Source: Marinobacter sp. BW6
GTDB lineage: Bacteria > Pseudomonadota > Gammaproteobacteria > Pseudomonadales > Oleiphilaceae
Assembly (NCBI RefSeq): GCF_008107725.1
Contig: NZ_VIRN01000068.1
Location: 289,200-353,199 of the forward strand
Direction of reading: 5' to 3'
Length of the DNA: 64,000 bases
Both the position numbers and the translations under genes were made by a program. The notes under the pieces were generated by a model, which was not told the DNA's origin, did not search any database, and saw only the letters and a program-made list of their open reading frames with translations. Positions 54,579 through 63,864 of the stretch are shown here, in pieces (positions within the stretch are counted from its first letter, which is position 1; the number at the start of each line of letters is the position of its first letter).

Positions 54579-54602
54579 GCCGGGCTCTGCCCGGCTTTTT
54601 TT
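54579..54602 (+). terminator. Intrinsic terminator after the 30-aa gene
   Basis: Stem arms GCCGGG and CCCGGC around a CTCTG loop are followed by seven T. It ends a short message of about 150 bases or less, and isolates it from the esterase gene. Confidence 0.88.
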
Positions 54603-54704
54603 CGTCTCTGGAAAATGACTGCCAATACCGGCGCTTGCTCGCCAGACTGGCAGTGGTAATGTATCCGCTTTGAGAACACAGACCAATCCGGAGACTGATT
54701 GCCC

Positions 54705-55499
54705 ATGACTGTTGCGCTGAATCACCGCATTACCGGCGATGGCCCGCCTCTGATCCTGTTACACGGACTGTTCGGATCCCTGGACAATCTGGGTGGCATC
54801 GCTCGCCGTCTTGAAGATCAGTGGCAGATCCATGCGCTGGACGAGCGTAACCACGGTAGCTCCCCCCATACCGACACCATGGATTATCCGGCCATGGCGC
54901 GGGATGTGGTTGCCTATATGGATACACAGGGCCTGGACAAGGTCAGTCTGCTGGGCCACTCCATGGGCGGCAAGGTGGCAATGCAGGTCGCTCTGCTGGC
55001 GCCGGAACGTGTGGAAAAACTGATCGTGGCCGACATTGCGCCGGTCAACTATAAGCCCCGGCACGATGCCATTCTGGATGGGTTGACCGGCATGGATCTG
55101 ACCGGTGTGCGCTCCCGCCAGGATGCAGACAGGCTGATGGCGGATTTTGTTGAAGAATCGGGTGTGCGGCAGTTTCTTTTGAAGAACCTGGAGCGGATTC
55201 CCCGGGAAGAGCAGCAGGAGGGTGGGCCACTGTTTCGCTGGCGTCTGAATCTGCCGGTTATCGAGGCCTGTTATGGGAGTCTGGCAAAGGCACCGGAAGG
55301 CGAGGACCCGTTTGATGGCCCAGTGCTGTTTCTCAAGGGTGCGGATTCGGCCTACATCCAGGAGAAACACCGGGAGGACATCCAGCGACTGTTCCCCCAG
55401 GCGCAGTTGCGGATCATTCAGGGCACTGGCCACTGGTTGCATGCGGAAAAGGCCGATTCCTTTGCAGCCCTTTGTCGTCGTTTCCTCGGTAACGACTGA
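54705..55499 (+). CDS. ybfF: Alpha/beta-fold esterase (YbfF type)
   Basis: The 264-aa product is an alpha/beta hydrolase. It has the oxyanion region LILLHGLFGSLDNLGG, the segment ALDERNHGSSPH, the nucleophile elbow LLGHSMGGKVAM, a likely catalytic Asp after the last core strand, and the late His in IQGTGHWLHAEK. The order matches E. coli YbfF, which hydrolyses short acyl esters and thioesters. The start may be ATG 54705 or the TTG at 54699, which has GGAG at a better distance (about 6 bases). It is the first of several plus-strand genes, all small metabolic enzymes. Confidence 0.88.
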   Translation: MTVALNHRITGDGPPLILLHGLFGSLDNLGGIARRLEDQWQIHALDERNHGSSPHTDTMDYPAMARDVVAYMDTQGLDKVSLLGHSMGGKVAMQVALLAPERVEKLIVADIAPVNYKPRHDAILDGLTGMDLTGVRSRQDADRLMADFVEESGVRQFLLKNLERIPREEQQEGGPLFRWRLNLPVIEACYGSLAKAPEGEDPFDGPVLFLKGADSAYIQEKHREDIQRLFPQAQLRIIQGTGHWLHAEKADSFAALCRRFLGND

Positions 55500-55604
55500 T
55501 TGGTCAGGTTCAGACCCCGGGCATTTTCCTGCCGATGGGCCCGTCTGATATGGTAAGCCAATCGCAAGATATCGAACGGACAAACGTACGGGCGGGCTGA
55601 GTGT

Positions 55605-56687
55605 ATGAAATGGATGGTGGGGTTGCTGGCTGTTTTCCTGCTACTTGGCAGCTTCCTGCTGACTCCTTCGCCTGTTGACAGCAAAGCCTGGAACCCACCC
55701 TCTCCACCGCCGCTGACAGGGCAGGTGGCCCCGAACGAGCGGCTTAGACTTGCAGATCTGATCGCCAGGGGCCAGGTGTATGGCCCCGAGGACACCGCAA
55801 TAAGTCAGGAGGGTGTGCTCTACACCGGAACCCAGGACGGTTACATCGTGCGGGTGTTTCCGGATGGCCGGGTCGAAAACTGGCTGTCCACCGATGGCCG
55901 GCCCCTGGGCATGGTATTTGACAGTCAGGGCAACCTGATTGTGGCGGACTCCTGGAAAGGCCTGCTCTCCATAAGCCCCGATGGCGAGATTACTGTGCTG
56001 GCTCGGGAGGCCGAAGGTACCCTGTTCCGGTTCACCGATGATGTCGACATTGCCGATGACGGGCGGATTTATTTCACCGACGCCAGTTCCAAGTTCCACC
56101 AGCCGGAATACATGCTGGATCTTCTGGAAATGCGTCCCCACGGCCGTTTGCTTCGCTACTCCCCGAAAACCGGTAAGGCCGAAGTCCTGTTGGGCAACCT
56201 GCACTTTGCCAATGGTGTGGCGGTATCTCCGGAAGGTGACTACGTCCTGGTTAACGAAACCTGGAAATACCGCATCCTCAGATACTGGATTCACGGACCC
56301 AGAGCCGGGCAGGCCGAGGTATTCGCCGACAATCTTCCCGGTTTTCCCGATAACCTCGCTGTCGATGACCAGGGGCGCTACTGGGTGGCGTTTCCTACCC
56401 TTAGAGATTCGAGGATGGACGCCATGCACCCCTGGCCCTGGCTCAAGGATCTGGTGGCCAAACTCCCGAACAGCCTGAAACCTGCGCCACAAGAATATGG
56501 CCTTGTGATCGCCTTTGACCGGGATGGCGAGGTTATTACCAGCCTCCACGACACCCGGGGTACCCATTTGCAAGAAATCACCTCGGTGAATCCTCACGAT
56601 GGCAACCTGTACTTTGGTTCACTTCACAATGATCGTATTGGTCGGCTACCGTTGCAGGCCATTCCGGGTCTGGGAGAAAGCAACTGA
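55605..56687 (+). CDS. SMP-30/strictosidine synthase-like beta-propeller protein
   Basis: The 360-aa product has an N-terminal membrane anchor or signal (about 3-22, WMVGLLAVFLLLGSFLL). A six-bladed propeller of the SMP-30/gluconolactonase/strictosidine synthase group follows. The family motif appears as GRIYFTDASSKFH (about 144-156), with FANGVAVSPEGDYVLVNET and FPDNLAVDDQGRYWVAF later. Such proteins bind a divalent ion and hydrolyse lactones or organophosphates; the substrate here is unknown. Its TGA overlaps the thioesterase ATG by one base. Confidence 0.83.
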   Translation: MKWMVGLLAVFLLLGSFLLTPSPVDSKAWNPPSPPPLTGQVAPNERLRLADLIARGQVYGPEDTAISQEGVLYTGTQDGYIVRVFPDGRVENWLSTDGRPLGMVFDSQGNLIVADSWKGLLSISPDGEITVLAREAEGTLFRFTDDVDIADDGRIYFTDASSKFHQPEYMLDLLEMRPHGRLLRYSPKTGKAEVLLGNLHFANGVAVSPEGDYVLVNETWKYRILRYWIHGPRAGQAEVFADNLPGFPDNLAVDDQGRYWVAFPTLRDSRMDAMHPWPWLKDLVAKLPNSLKPAPQEYGLVIAFDRDGEVITSLHDTRGTHLQEITSVNPHDGNLYFGSLHNDRIGRLPLQAIPGLGESN

Positions 56688-57148
56688 TGCAGCATCAAGA
56701 CATTGCCTGGGATCTGCAGGCGCCCTTTACCATTGATATTACGGTGCGGGACGAAGATACCGACCGGCTGGGGCACGCCAACAACGTTGTCTACGTTCGC
56801 TGGCTGGAAGACGTGAGCTGGGCCCACATAGAGAATCTGGGTATGACCTGGTCGCTGCATGAGAAAACCGGGAAGGCAATGGCCATTACCCGCACGGAGA
56901 TTGATTACCTGGCCTCGGCGAACACCGGCGATCACCTGGTGCTGGGAACCTGGCTGACCGACTACGACGGGCGTTTCCGGTCTGCCCGACAGTTCCAGCT
57001 GGTGCGCCCGTCGGATGGCAAAACCCTGGTCAGGGCAGTCTCCACCCACGCCTGTGTTGATATGAAAAGCCAGCGGCCCGCCCGTGCGCCGAAAGAGTTT
57101 GCCGAAATTCTCGGTTCCGCCGTTGTGGCTGGAGGCAAGGGGCTCTAG
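56687..57148 (+). CDS. Hotdog-fold acyl-CoA thioesterase (4HBT family)
   Basis: The 153-aa product has the 4HBT active-site region VRDEDTDRLGHANNVVYVRWLE, where the Asp and the His-Ala-Asn-Asn stretch mark the family. WSLHEKTGKAMAITRTEIDYL and a beta-rich end follow. It probably hydrolyses acyl-CoA. The ATG shares its first base with the stop of the SMP-30-like gene (TGATG), so the two are coupled. Confidence 0.87.
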   Translation: MQHQDIAWDLQAPFTIDITVRDEDTDRLGHANNVVYVRWLEDVSWAHIENLGMTWSLHEKTGKAMAITRTEIDYLASANTGDHLVLGTWLTDYDGRFRSARQFQLVRPSDGKTLVRAVSTHACVDMKSQRPARAPKEFAEILGSAVVAGGKGL

Positions 57149-57229
57149 GTCCCCCGAGTTCTTTTGTGCTTTACTTCAGCTAGTCTTGTTCAAAGCCAAT
57201 CCCGTTTAACCTGTTGTCCGGAGATCTTC

Positions 57230-58213
57230 ATGGAAACGACTGCCGATCAGAACACCGAATCCAAGATGCACCATGTGATCTACGATCGCTTTGGTGAGCG
57301 TGATGTCCTGCAGGTGGTCCAGGCAGACGTGCCAGAGCCCGGAGACGATCAGGTGCTGGTCCGGGTGCACGGGGCCGGTCTCAACCCCATTGATTGGAAA
57401 ACCCGGAAGGGCCTCGGCTTCGCGGCCCGCCAGATCGAGAATTCGTTGCCCTGGACGCCAGGTTACGATGTTGCCGGTGAGGTTGTTGAGGTTGGTGCCA
57501 ACGTGACCACGTTAGCGCCGGGCGACCGGGTCATGGGCATGGTCGGATTTCCGGCTGGCGGTGGTGGTTATGCGCAATACGCCCTGGCGATGGCTGATGA
57601 GCTGGCGATCGTGCCTGAAGAGCTGGACCTGGTATCTGCTGGGGCCTTGCCCCTGGCGGCGCTGACCGCCTGGCAGGCTCTGTTTGAAATGGCGAAACTG
57701 GAGTCCGGACAGAAGATCCTGATTCATGCCGGCGCTGGTGGTGTCGGGCACTTTGCGGTTCAGTTTGCACTGGAGCGCGGTGCCCATGTTATTGCCACGG
57801 CCTCGGCTGGTAACCGGGATTTTCTGGCGGAACTCGGGGTTCACGAAGTGATTGACTACCGCACCACCGATATCGGCGAAGAATGCTATGGCCTGGACGT
57901 GGTGCTGGACCTGGTCGGTGGCGATACTGGCAAGCGCTCGCTGCACACCCTTGGCGAGCAGGGTGTCCTTGTCACCATCCCCACGGTTACCGCCGATGAA
58001 ATCATCAGCGCGGCCGAGGAGATGGGGTTACGGGCCCACGGCATGACCGTGCGTCCCGACGTGTTTCACCTGGATGAGATCGCCGAGCTGATTGAGGACG
58101 GCGACGTCAAGGTGCACATCGAAAAGGCCTTTCCGCTGGCGGATGTCGCGCAGGCCCACGAACAGCTTGAGGGCGGACATGTGCGCGGCAAGCTGGTACT
58201 AGATTGTCGATGA
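57230..58213 (+). CDS. Zinc-independent MDR oxidoreductase (quinone oxidoreductase-like)
   Basis: The 327-aa product belongs to the medium-chain dehydrogenase superfamily. It has the GroES-like part (VLVRVHGAGLNPIDWKTR, PGYDVAGEVVEVGANV), the nucleotide-binding fold IHAGAGGVGHFAVQFAL, and DVVLDLVGGDTGKRSL. The cysteines of zinc alcohol dehydrogenases are absent, pointing to an NADPH quinone or enone reductase. The start is ATG 57230, with GGAG 8 bases upstream. Its 3' end overlaps the antiporter 3' end by 15 bases. Confidence 0.88.
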   Translation: METTADQNTESKMHHVIYDRFGERDVLQVVQADVPEPGDDQVLVRVHGAGLNPIDWKTRKGLGFAARQIENSLPWTPGYDVAGEVVEVGANVTTLAPGDRVMGMVGFPAGGGGYAQYALAMADELAIVPEELDLVSAGALPLAALTAWQALFEMAKLESGQKILIHAGAGGVGHFAVQFALERGAHVIATASAGNRDFLAELGVHEVIDYRTTDIGEECYGLDVVLDLVGGDTGKRSLHTLGEQGVLVTIPTVTADEIISAAEEMGLRAHGMTVRPDVFHLDEIAELIEDGDVKVHIEKAFPLADVAQAHEQLEGGHVRGKLVLDCR

Positions 58214-60076
58214 AGGGTTTTCGTCGGCTGGCGTATCCTGGCTGGCCGCTGGTTCTCCCTCCTCTTTCTCCTTGCGTTCCTTCCTGGCCTGGGGTGGCAC
58301 CAGGCTGATCAGGATCCAGTCGTCTTCCGGTTTCAGGTCTTTCAGGCTGCAAACCGGAGCGACATGCTCCTTGCTGTCGAACGTGAACAGCACCAGGGCT
58401 TGATTCTGGTATTTGTTCAGGAACTCCTCGTAACCGAATTCCTCGCTCAGCTGAGTGGTCTTCACCGTGTAGCCCTGGCTGACCAGGCTGGCCAGTTTGG
58501 CGTAGCTGACGCCGTCGAACAGGCCCCGGGTCATCTGTATTTTTTCGGCAGTCTGGTGTCGGGCCTTCTGGTCCTGATCACCCTCGGCCAGGCTGAACAC
58601 GCACTTGTCTCCGAACCAGTCCAGGAAGTGGTACGTGGCCAGGGAGTTCATGTGCTTGTATGGGGAAATGACCAGCAACTTGCCGATGCCTGTCAGGTCG
58701 AGATGCGTGGACGCATGCTCTGACACCGGGTTGCCGAAATAGACCTGCAGGTTATCCATGCGTGCCTGGCGGACGTTTTCCCAGTTGGTATCGGTTAGGG
58801 TCACCGGCACCTCATACTTCTTCAGGGCTTTGCCGATCATCCGTGCCACCGGGTTGGCGCCCAGAATCAGGAAGCCGTATTCCGCCGGTTCCGCGACTTT
58901 CAGCAGGCGGGCGACCGGCCGGGCGGTCAGACTTTGTAGGGTAACCGTGGCGATAATCAGCATAAACACCAGGGGTACCAGGGCTCCGGCACTTTCATAA
59001 CCCAGTTTCTGAAGCTGGAAGGCAAAGAGCGCTGATACCGCCGCGGCGACAATGCCCCTGGGGGCAATCCAGCTCAGAAAGAGCTTTTCGCGCCAGTTCA
59101 GGTTGGTGCCGATGGCGGACAAGAAAATGCTTAGCGGACGGGCAACCAGCATCAACAACGCCAGCACCGCCACCAGGCCCCAACCCAATTCGGCGATTGC
59201 AGCGAACTCAACCCTTGCCGCCAGGATGATGAACAGGGCGGAAATCAATAGAACACTCAGGGATTCCTTGAACTCCAGTATGCTCTCGATGGGCACCTGC
59301 TTCATGTTGGCCATCCAGATCCCCATGACGGTCACGGTCAGCAGGCCAGACTCATGAGCCAGCTCATTGGAGATGGCGTACACGCCGAGCATGAAGGTGA
59401 GGGTGCCGGCGTTATGCAGGTATTGGGGAATCCAGTGCTTGCGCAACACGATGCCATTGAGATACCCGGCTACGGCGCCGATCACAAAACCCACGGCAAG
59501 AGTCTTGCCGAAGATATACAGGGAATGACCAAACACGTTGCCCTGGCCCCAGGAGACGATCCCCTCGAACACCAGAACCGCCAGCAGTGCCCCGACCGGG
59601 TCAATGATGATGCCTTCCCAGCGCAGGATGTTCGCCAGTTTCGAGTCCGGTCGCACGGAGCGCAGCAGCGGCGCGATCACCGTCGGGCCGGTGACTATGG
59701 ATATAGCGCCGAACAGAAGAGCGACGGCCCAGGAAACGTCCAGAAGCCAGCGGGCTGCGAGGGTACCGATGATGCAGGTGACAATGGAGCCCACAGGAAT
59801 GAGGTTGCGGACCATCTTGCCGTGGCCGCGGATTTCCTTGTAGCGCAGCGTCAGGCTGCCCTCGAAGAGGATAATGGCAACGGCCAGGGAAATGACTGGA
59901 AACAGCAGGTCACCGAACACCACTTCCGGGACGAGGAAGCCCAGGACTGGCCCGGCCGCAATACCGCCGGCGAGCAGGAACAGGATCGCGGGCATGCGCA
60001 CACGCCAGGCCAGCCACTGACAGAACAGGGATAGAACGCCGATGCTGGCAAGAAGCAGGACAGTACTGACAGGCAT
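58199..60076 (-). CDS. CPA1-type cation/proton antiporter with RCK (TrkA-N) domain
   Basis: The 625-aa product has about 12-13 membrane helices in its first 400 residues, with NhaP-type motifs (MPAILFLLAGGIAAGP, LFEGSLTLR, ISIVTGPTVIAPLLRSVRP and WEGIIIDPVGALLAVLVF). The cytoplasmic end has a TrkA-N nucleotide fold (YGFLILGANPVARMIGKAL) and a charged tail of about 30 residues. It exchanges Na+ or K+ for H+ at the inner membrane, and the RCK part suggests gating by nucleotide or second messenger. This suits a salt-living organism. It lies 20 bases after tcdA on the same strand. Confidence 0.9.
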   Translation of the reverse strand: MPVSTVLLLASIGVLSLFCQWLAWRVRMPAILFLLAGGIAAGPVLGFLVPEVVFGDLLFPVISLAVAIILFEGSLTLRYKEIRGHGKMVRNLIPVGSIVTCIIGTLAARWLLDVSWAVALLFGAISIVTGPTVIAPLLRSVRPDSKLANILRWEGIIIDPVGALLAVLVFEGIVSWGQGNVFGHSLYIFGKTLAVGFVIGAVAGYLNGIVLRKHWIPQYLHNAGTLTFMLGVYAISNELAHESGLLTVTVMGIWMANMKQVPIESILEFKESLSVLLISALFIILAARVEFAAIAELGWGLVAVLALLMLVARPLSIFLSAIGTNLNWREKLFLSWIAPRGIVAAAVSALFAFQLQKLGYESAGALVPLVFMLIIATVTLQSLTARPVARLLKVAEPAEYGFLILGANPVARMIGKALKKYEVPVTLTDTNWENVRQARMDNLQVYFGNPVSEHASTHLDLTGIGKLLVISPYKHMNSLATYHFLDWFGDKCVFSLAEGDQDQKARHQTAEKIQMTRGLFDGVSYAKLASLVSQGYTVKTTQLSEEFGYEEFLNKYQNQALVLFTFDSKEHVAPVCSLKDLKPEDDWILISLVPPQARKERKEKEEGEPAASQDTPADENPSSTI

Positions 60077-60096
60077 AATGTTTCAGGTCCGTTGAT

Positions 60097-60888
60097 CTAT
60101 TGGTTGGCGCGCCGGGCAATCCGGTTTAGAAGTCGGGAGGCTGCAAAAAGACCAAAACTGGCTGTAACCGGACTGGCGGCGCCAAAGCCGGAGGCGCAAT
60201 CCAGTCGCACCGGGCCATCGGTGGCCGGTTTTTGCCGGCAGACTTCCCCGTCTCCGGCAGGATACGTCAGCTGCTCGAGGGAGTATACGGCCTCAATACC
60301 AAAGCGACGCTTCGGGTTCCGGGAAAATCCATATTCCCGGCGCAACAGGTTGCGTACCTTGGCCAACAGGGGGTCCTGGGTCGTTTTGGAAAGGTCGGCC
60401 ACCTGAATCTGGGTGGGGTCGATCTGTCCACCAGCGCCGCCGGCGCAGACCAGCGGAGTTTTCCGGCGCTGGCAATGGGCAATCAGGGCCGCTTTTGACT
60501 TGACGCTGTCGATGGCGTCGATCACTCCGGTCATGTCTTCGGTAATCAGCTCACTGACGTTCTTGGTGGTCAGGAAGCCGAAGTGAATCCGAATGTCAGC
60601 TTCCGGGTTGATTGCCCTTAGTCGGTCCGCCATGGCGTCGGTTTTTGTGCGCCCGTACTGGCCTTCAAGGGCGTGGAGCTGGCGGTTGGTGTTGGACACA
60701 CAGACATCGTCCATGTCGATCAGGGTAATAGTGCCAACGCCACTTCTGGCGAGGGCTTCAGCAGCCCAGGATCCGACGCCGCCAAGCCCGACCACGGCGA
60801 TGTTGGCGTGACGAAAGGCTTCCAGGGCCCGACGTCCGTAGAGTCGTTCGATGCCGCCAAAGCGGAAAGCGTAATCGTCGGCGTTCAT
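60097..60888 (-). CDS. tcdA: tRNA threonylcarbamoyladenosine dehydratase TcdA
   Basis: TcdA (CsdL) is an E1-like enzyme that uses ATP to cyclise t6A to ct6A at tRNA position 37. The 263-aa product has the family start FRFGGIERLYGRRALEAF, the nucleotide loop VVGLGGVGSWAAEALARSGVG, IDMDDVCVSNTNRQ, and VIDAIDSVKSKAALIAHC. A late catalytic-type Cys lies in PLVCAGGAGGQIDPT. The antiporter gene follows by 20 bases, so they may be cotranscribed. The csdA/csdE partners seen in E. coli are not in the window. Confidence 0.94.
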   Translation of the reverse strand: MNADDYAFRFGGIERLYGRRALEAFRHANIAVVGLGGVGSWAAEALARSGVGTITLIDMDDVCVSNTNRQLHALEGQYGRTKTDAMADRLRAINPEADIRIHFGFLTTKNVSELITEDMTGVIDAIDSVKSKAALIAHCQRRKTPLVCAGGAGGQIDPTQIQVADLSKTTQDPLLAKVRNLLRREYGFSRNPKRRFGIEAVYSLEQLTYPAGDGEVCRQKPATDGPVRLDCASGFGAASPVTASFGLFAASRLLNRIARRANQ

Positions 60889-60977
60889 GGGGTCCCCGTG
60901 CTGGTCACTTCAGAAGTCAGGCAGAATCAAAGAGCGCAATTGTAACCCAGTGACTGCATAGACAAAAAAATGGCCAT

Positions 60978-61004
60978 AAAAAAAGCCACGCAGAGCGTGG
61001 CTTT
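60978..61004 (-). terminator. Intrinsic terminator of the acyl-CoA dehydrogenase message
   Basis: Read on the minus strand, arms GCCACGC and GCGTGGC around a three-base loop are followed by seven T. It lies about 160 bases after the dehydrogenase stop and before tcdA. The 273-base gap around it (60889-61161) has no coding frame of note. Confidence 0.85.
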
Positions 61005-61161
61005 CAAAGTGCCCAGTCCGACGGGGAGCTGGGCTGGACTAGTTCAGAGACACTAATCAACGTGATCATTATCAATTTCCAGACCGTCACCCTGAAGGTC
61101 ACAAGCTGTCATTGTTCGGTCATTTCCGGCCAGAACCGCCAGGCGCTGGCCGGATTCCGGA

Positions 61162-62937
61162 TCACGCGGCCCAGTGGTCGTCTGAGAACGCCATCAGGCT
61201 GTCCTTGCCGCTCTGAATGTCGCCCAGCAGCCAGTCGACTTCCGGCAGCAGCTTTTCAAAGAAGAAGCGTGCAGAGACAACTTTGCTCTCCAGCAAGGGC
61301 TTGTTGCCTTCGCCGGCGGCAAGCTGCTCGTTGGCAACATTGGCCATGCGGGACCAGAGGTAGCCGATCACCGTCAGTGCCATCAGGCGCAGATACGGCG
61401 TAGCGGCAGCGCCCGCCTGCTCAGGATCTTTCGGTGCATTGGTGGCCAGCCACATGGTGGCGGTTTCCAGCGCCTTCATGGCGTTCTTGAGTTCCTCCCG
61501 GTGCGGCGCCTCCGGATTGTCTTTGAGGTATCCGCTCAGGGTTCCGAACAGGGTGCGCACCAGCTGGCCGCCTTTAAGGCTCAGTTTGCGGCCCACCAGG
61601 TCCATGGCCTGAATGCCGTTGGTACCCTCGTAGATCCGGGCAATCCGGCCGTCCCGAACCAGCTGCTCCAGCGGCCAGTCGGTGGTGAAGCCAGAGCCAC
61701 CCAGTACCTGCAGCCCGGTGTTGGCGTTGTTGAAGCCTTCGTCCGTCAGGAACGACTTCACCACCGGGGTAAGCAGTTGAACCAGATCGTCCGCGGATTC
61801 CCGAACGGTCTCGTCCGGGTGGGCGACAGAGAGATCCAATTGGTGGCCGGCAAACAGCGCCATGGCCCGCATGCCCTCGTTCAGGACCTTCTGGCGCATC
61901 AGCATCCGGCGCACATCCGGGTGTACGATGATGGGGTCAGCGGGACCATCGGGGTTTTTCGGGCCGCTCAGTGAACGGCTCTGCAAGCGCTCACGGGCAA
62001 AGCCGAGACTTTCCTGGTAGGCCATTTCCGCCAGGCCGAGACCCTGCATGCCAACCATCAGGCGGGCCTCATTCATCATGGTGAACATTGCCCGCATGCC
62101 ATCATTTGGCTCGCCGACAAGCCAGCCTTTGGCGCCCTCGAAGTTCATGACGCAGGTGGCAGAGCCCTTGATACCCATCTTGTGCTCAAGACCGCCACAG
62201 AAGGCAGGGTTGCGCTCACCGGACTCCGGCAGGAACTTGGGAACCACGAACAACGAAATGCCTTTGGTGGTATCCGGCGCGCCAGGCAGCTTGGCCAGGA
62301 CGAGGTGCACGATGTTGTCCACCAGGTCGTGTTCGCCACCGGTAATCCAGATCTTGGTGCCCTCGATCGCGTAGCTGCCGTCATCGTTCGGAGTGGCGCG
62401 GGTGCGAATCAGGCCCAGGTCAGTGCCGCACTGGGGTTCGGTCAGGCACATGGTGCCGGTCCACTCGCCGGAGATCAGCTTTTCCAGATAGATCTTTTTC
62501 AGTTCGTCGGAGCCGTGGGCATGCAGGGCGCTGATGGCCCCGTGGGTCAGACCGGGGTACATGCCCAGCGACAGGTTGGTGGAGCAGACCATTTCATCCA
62601 CCACGAATTTCAGGGTGTGGGGCAGGCCCTGGCCGCCGTATTCCAGTGGTGCGTCCAGCGCGGTCCAGCCGCCCTCAATAAACTTCTTGTAGGCATCCTT
62701 GAAGCAGTCAGGTGTTTTTACCGAACGGGTTTCAGGGTCGTAGGTGCAGCCTTCACGGTCGCCCGCCTGGTTGGTGGGCTGGATGACTTCGGCTGCCAGC
62801 TTGCCGGCTTCGTCAATAACCGCAGAAATAAGATCCGGGGTGGCATCGGCGTATTTTTCCAACTCATGCAGCCGGTCTGCGCCCAATACATCAAACAACA
62901 GAAAGCGAAGGTCATTCGCCGGAGCCTGGTATTGCAT
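61162..62937 (-). CDS. Long acyl-CoA dehydrogenase (about 590 aa)
   Basis: The 591-aa product is an FAD-dependent acyl-CoA dehydrogenase. It has an extra N-terminal segment (MQYQAPANDLRFLLFDVLG, typical of the long class), MCLTEPQCGTDLGLIRT, and KIWITGGEHDLVDNIVHLVL. The end of the catalytic domain reads LQVLGGSGFTTDWPLEQL and RIARIYEGTNGIQAMDL, with the catalytic Glu in YEGTNG. A C-terminal DUF-type extension follows. It removes hydrogen from a fatty or branched acyl-CoA; the chain length is not evident. The start is ATG 62937, with GGAGAG 5 bases upstream; an upstream open frame to 63021 lacks family sequence. Confidence 0.92.
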   Translation of the reverse strand: MQYQAPANDLRFLLFDVLGADRLHELEKYADATPDLISAVIDEAGKLAAEVIQPTNQAGDREGCTYDPETRSVKTPDCFKDAYKKFIEGGWTALDAPLEYGGQGLPHTLKFVVDEMVCSTNLSLGMYPGLTHGAISALHAHGSDELKKIYLEKLISGEWTGTMCLTEPQCGTDLGLIRTRATPNDDGSYAIEGTKIWITGGEHDLVDNIVHLVLAKLPGAPDTTKGISLFVVPKFLPESGERNPAFCGGLEHKMGIKGSATCVMNFEGAKGWLVGEPNDGMRAMFTMMNEARLMVGMQGLGLAEMAYQESLGFARERLQSRSLSGPKNPDGPADPIIVHPDVRRMLMRQKVLNEGMRAMALFAGHQLDLSVAHPDETVRESADDLVQLLTPVVKSFLTDEGFNNANTGLQVLGGSGFTTDWPLEQLVRDGRIARIYEGTNGIQAMDLVGRKLSLKGGQLVRTLFGTLSGYLKDNPEAPHREELKNAMKALETATMWLATNAPKDPEQAGAAATPYLRLMALTVIGYLWSRMANVANEQLAAGEGNKPLLESKVVSARFFFEKLLPEVDWLLGDIQSGKDSLMAFSDDHWAA

Positions 62938-63107
62938 GGATACTCTCCTACGTGCGCTGATTAAACTGAGCACTGCCTCGGATAGCAGAAGCCCAAGAAG
63001 AAATGTGAACACTGGTTTCATACGCCTGTTTAAATGCGTTGGTTCACCGTTCCTGGCAGTCCGTACGATAGATTTTTCGTATGTCCTCCAGAACCAAGGA
63101 GGTCTTC

Positions 63108-63851
63108 ATGAAACGAGTGGTGATAGCCGGGGTTTCCGGCGCAATCGGTGGCGCCCTGGCGACCCGGTTGATTGAACGGGACTCCCAGACCAGTGTGATC
63201 GGGTTGTGTCGCGATCCGGAGAAAGCCCCGGAGGGATTGAGGTCCCATGAGCGAAGTGCTGTGCTGCCATGGGATGCGGAGGACAGCGGCTCACCAGCAA
63301 CAGTTGCGGAGGCACTGGGATCGCTGCTGGCCAGAGAGGAGGGCATCGATGGCTTCATCTATGCCGCCGGCTTGCTCCATGGTCCGGACTTGTTCCCCGA
63401 GAAGCGCGTCGAGGATCTGAACGCGGGGAGTATGGCGCGGGCGTTTGCAGTGAATGCAACCGGGTTCGGAGTGCTGACGCAGGCCTTGTTGCCGTGGCTT
63501 CGGCATCGGGAATTCAAACGGGTGGTGGCCATTTCCGCAAAAGTCGGCTCGATTACCGATAACGGGTTTGGCGGTTGGTACGCCTACCGAAGTTCCAAGG
63601 CGGCGCTGAATATGTTGGTGCGCAACCTCTCCATCGAGTTGCCCCGCCGATGCAAACCGATCGCTTGCGTGTCCCTGCATCCAGGTACCACCGAATCGGC
63701 GTTGAGTGAGCCATTCAGTCAATCCCTGGCGAAACTGAAAGTGCATACTGCTGAGGAAACGGCAGCGAACCTGTTGGAAGTGTTCGAAGGTCTTGTGGAG
63801 GAGGACAACGGCCGGTTTCTGAGCTGGGATGGCTCGGAGTTGCCCTGGTAA
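63108..63851 (+). CDS. Short-chain dehydrogenase/reductase (CsgA-like)
   Basis: The 247-aa product has the SDR cofactor loop VIAGVSGAIGGALATRLI, FIYAAGLLHG (the NNAG-like stretch), VAISAKVGSITDN with the catalytic Ser, and YAYRSSKAALNMLVRNL with Tyr and Lys (YxxxK). HPGTTESALSEPFSQ follows. The spacing resembles the CsgA/C-factor subgroup. AAGGAGG lies 5 bases before the ATG at 63108. It is divergent from the acyl-CoA dehydrogenase across 170 bases that must hold both promoters. Substrate unknown. Confidence 0.9.
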   Translation: MKRVVIAGVSGAIGGALATRLIERDSQTSVIGLCRDPEKAPEGLRSHERSAVLPWDAEDSGSPATVAEALGSLLAREEGIDGFIYAAGLLHGPDLFPEKRVEDLNAGSMARAFAVNATGFGVLTQALLPWLRHREFKRVVAISAKVGSITDNGFGGWYAYRSSKAALNMLVRNLSIELPRRCKPIACVSLHPGTTESALSEPFSQSLAKLKVHTAEETAANLLEVFEGLVEEDNGRFLSWDGSELPW

Positions 63852-63864
63852 AGGCCATATCGTC

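Noticed and set aside
61050..61072. Fur-box-like half site (GATCATTATC) after the acyl-CoA dehydrogenase
   Set aside because: One half matches the 19-base consensus well but the other does not (13 of 19 overall), and no gene start lies downstream on either strand at a useful distance.
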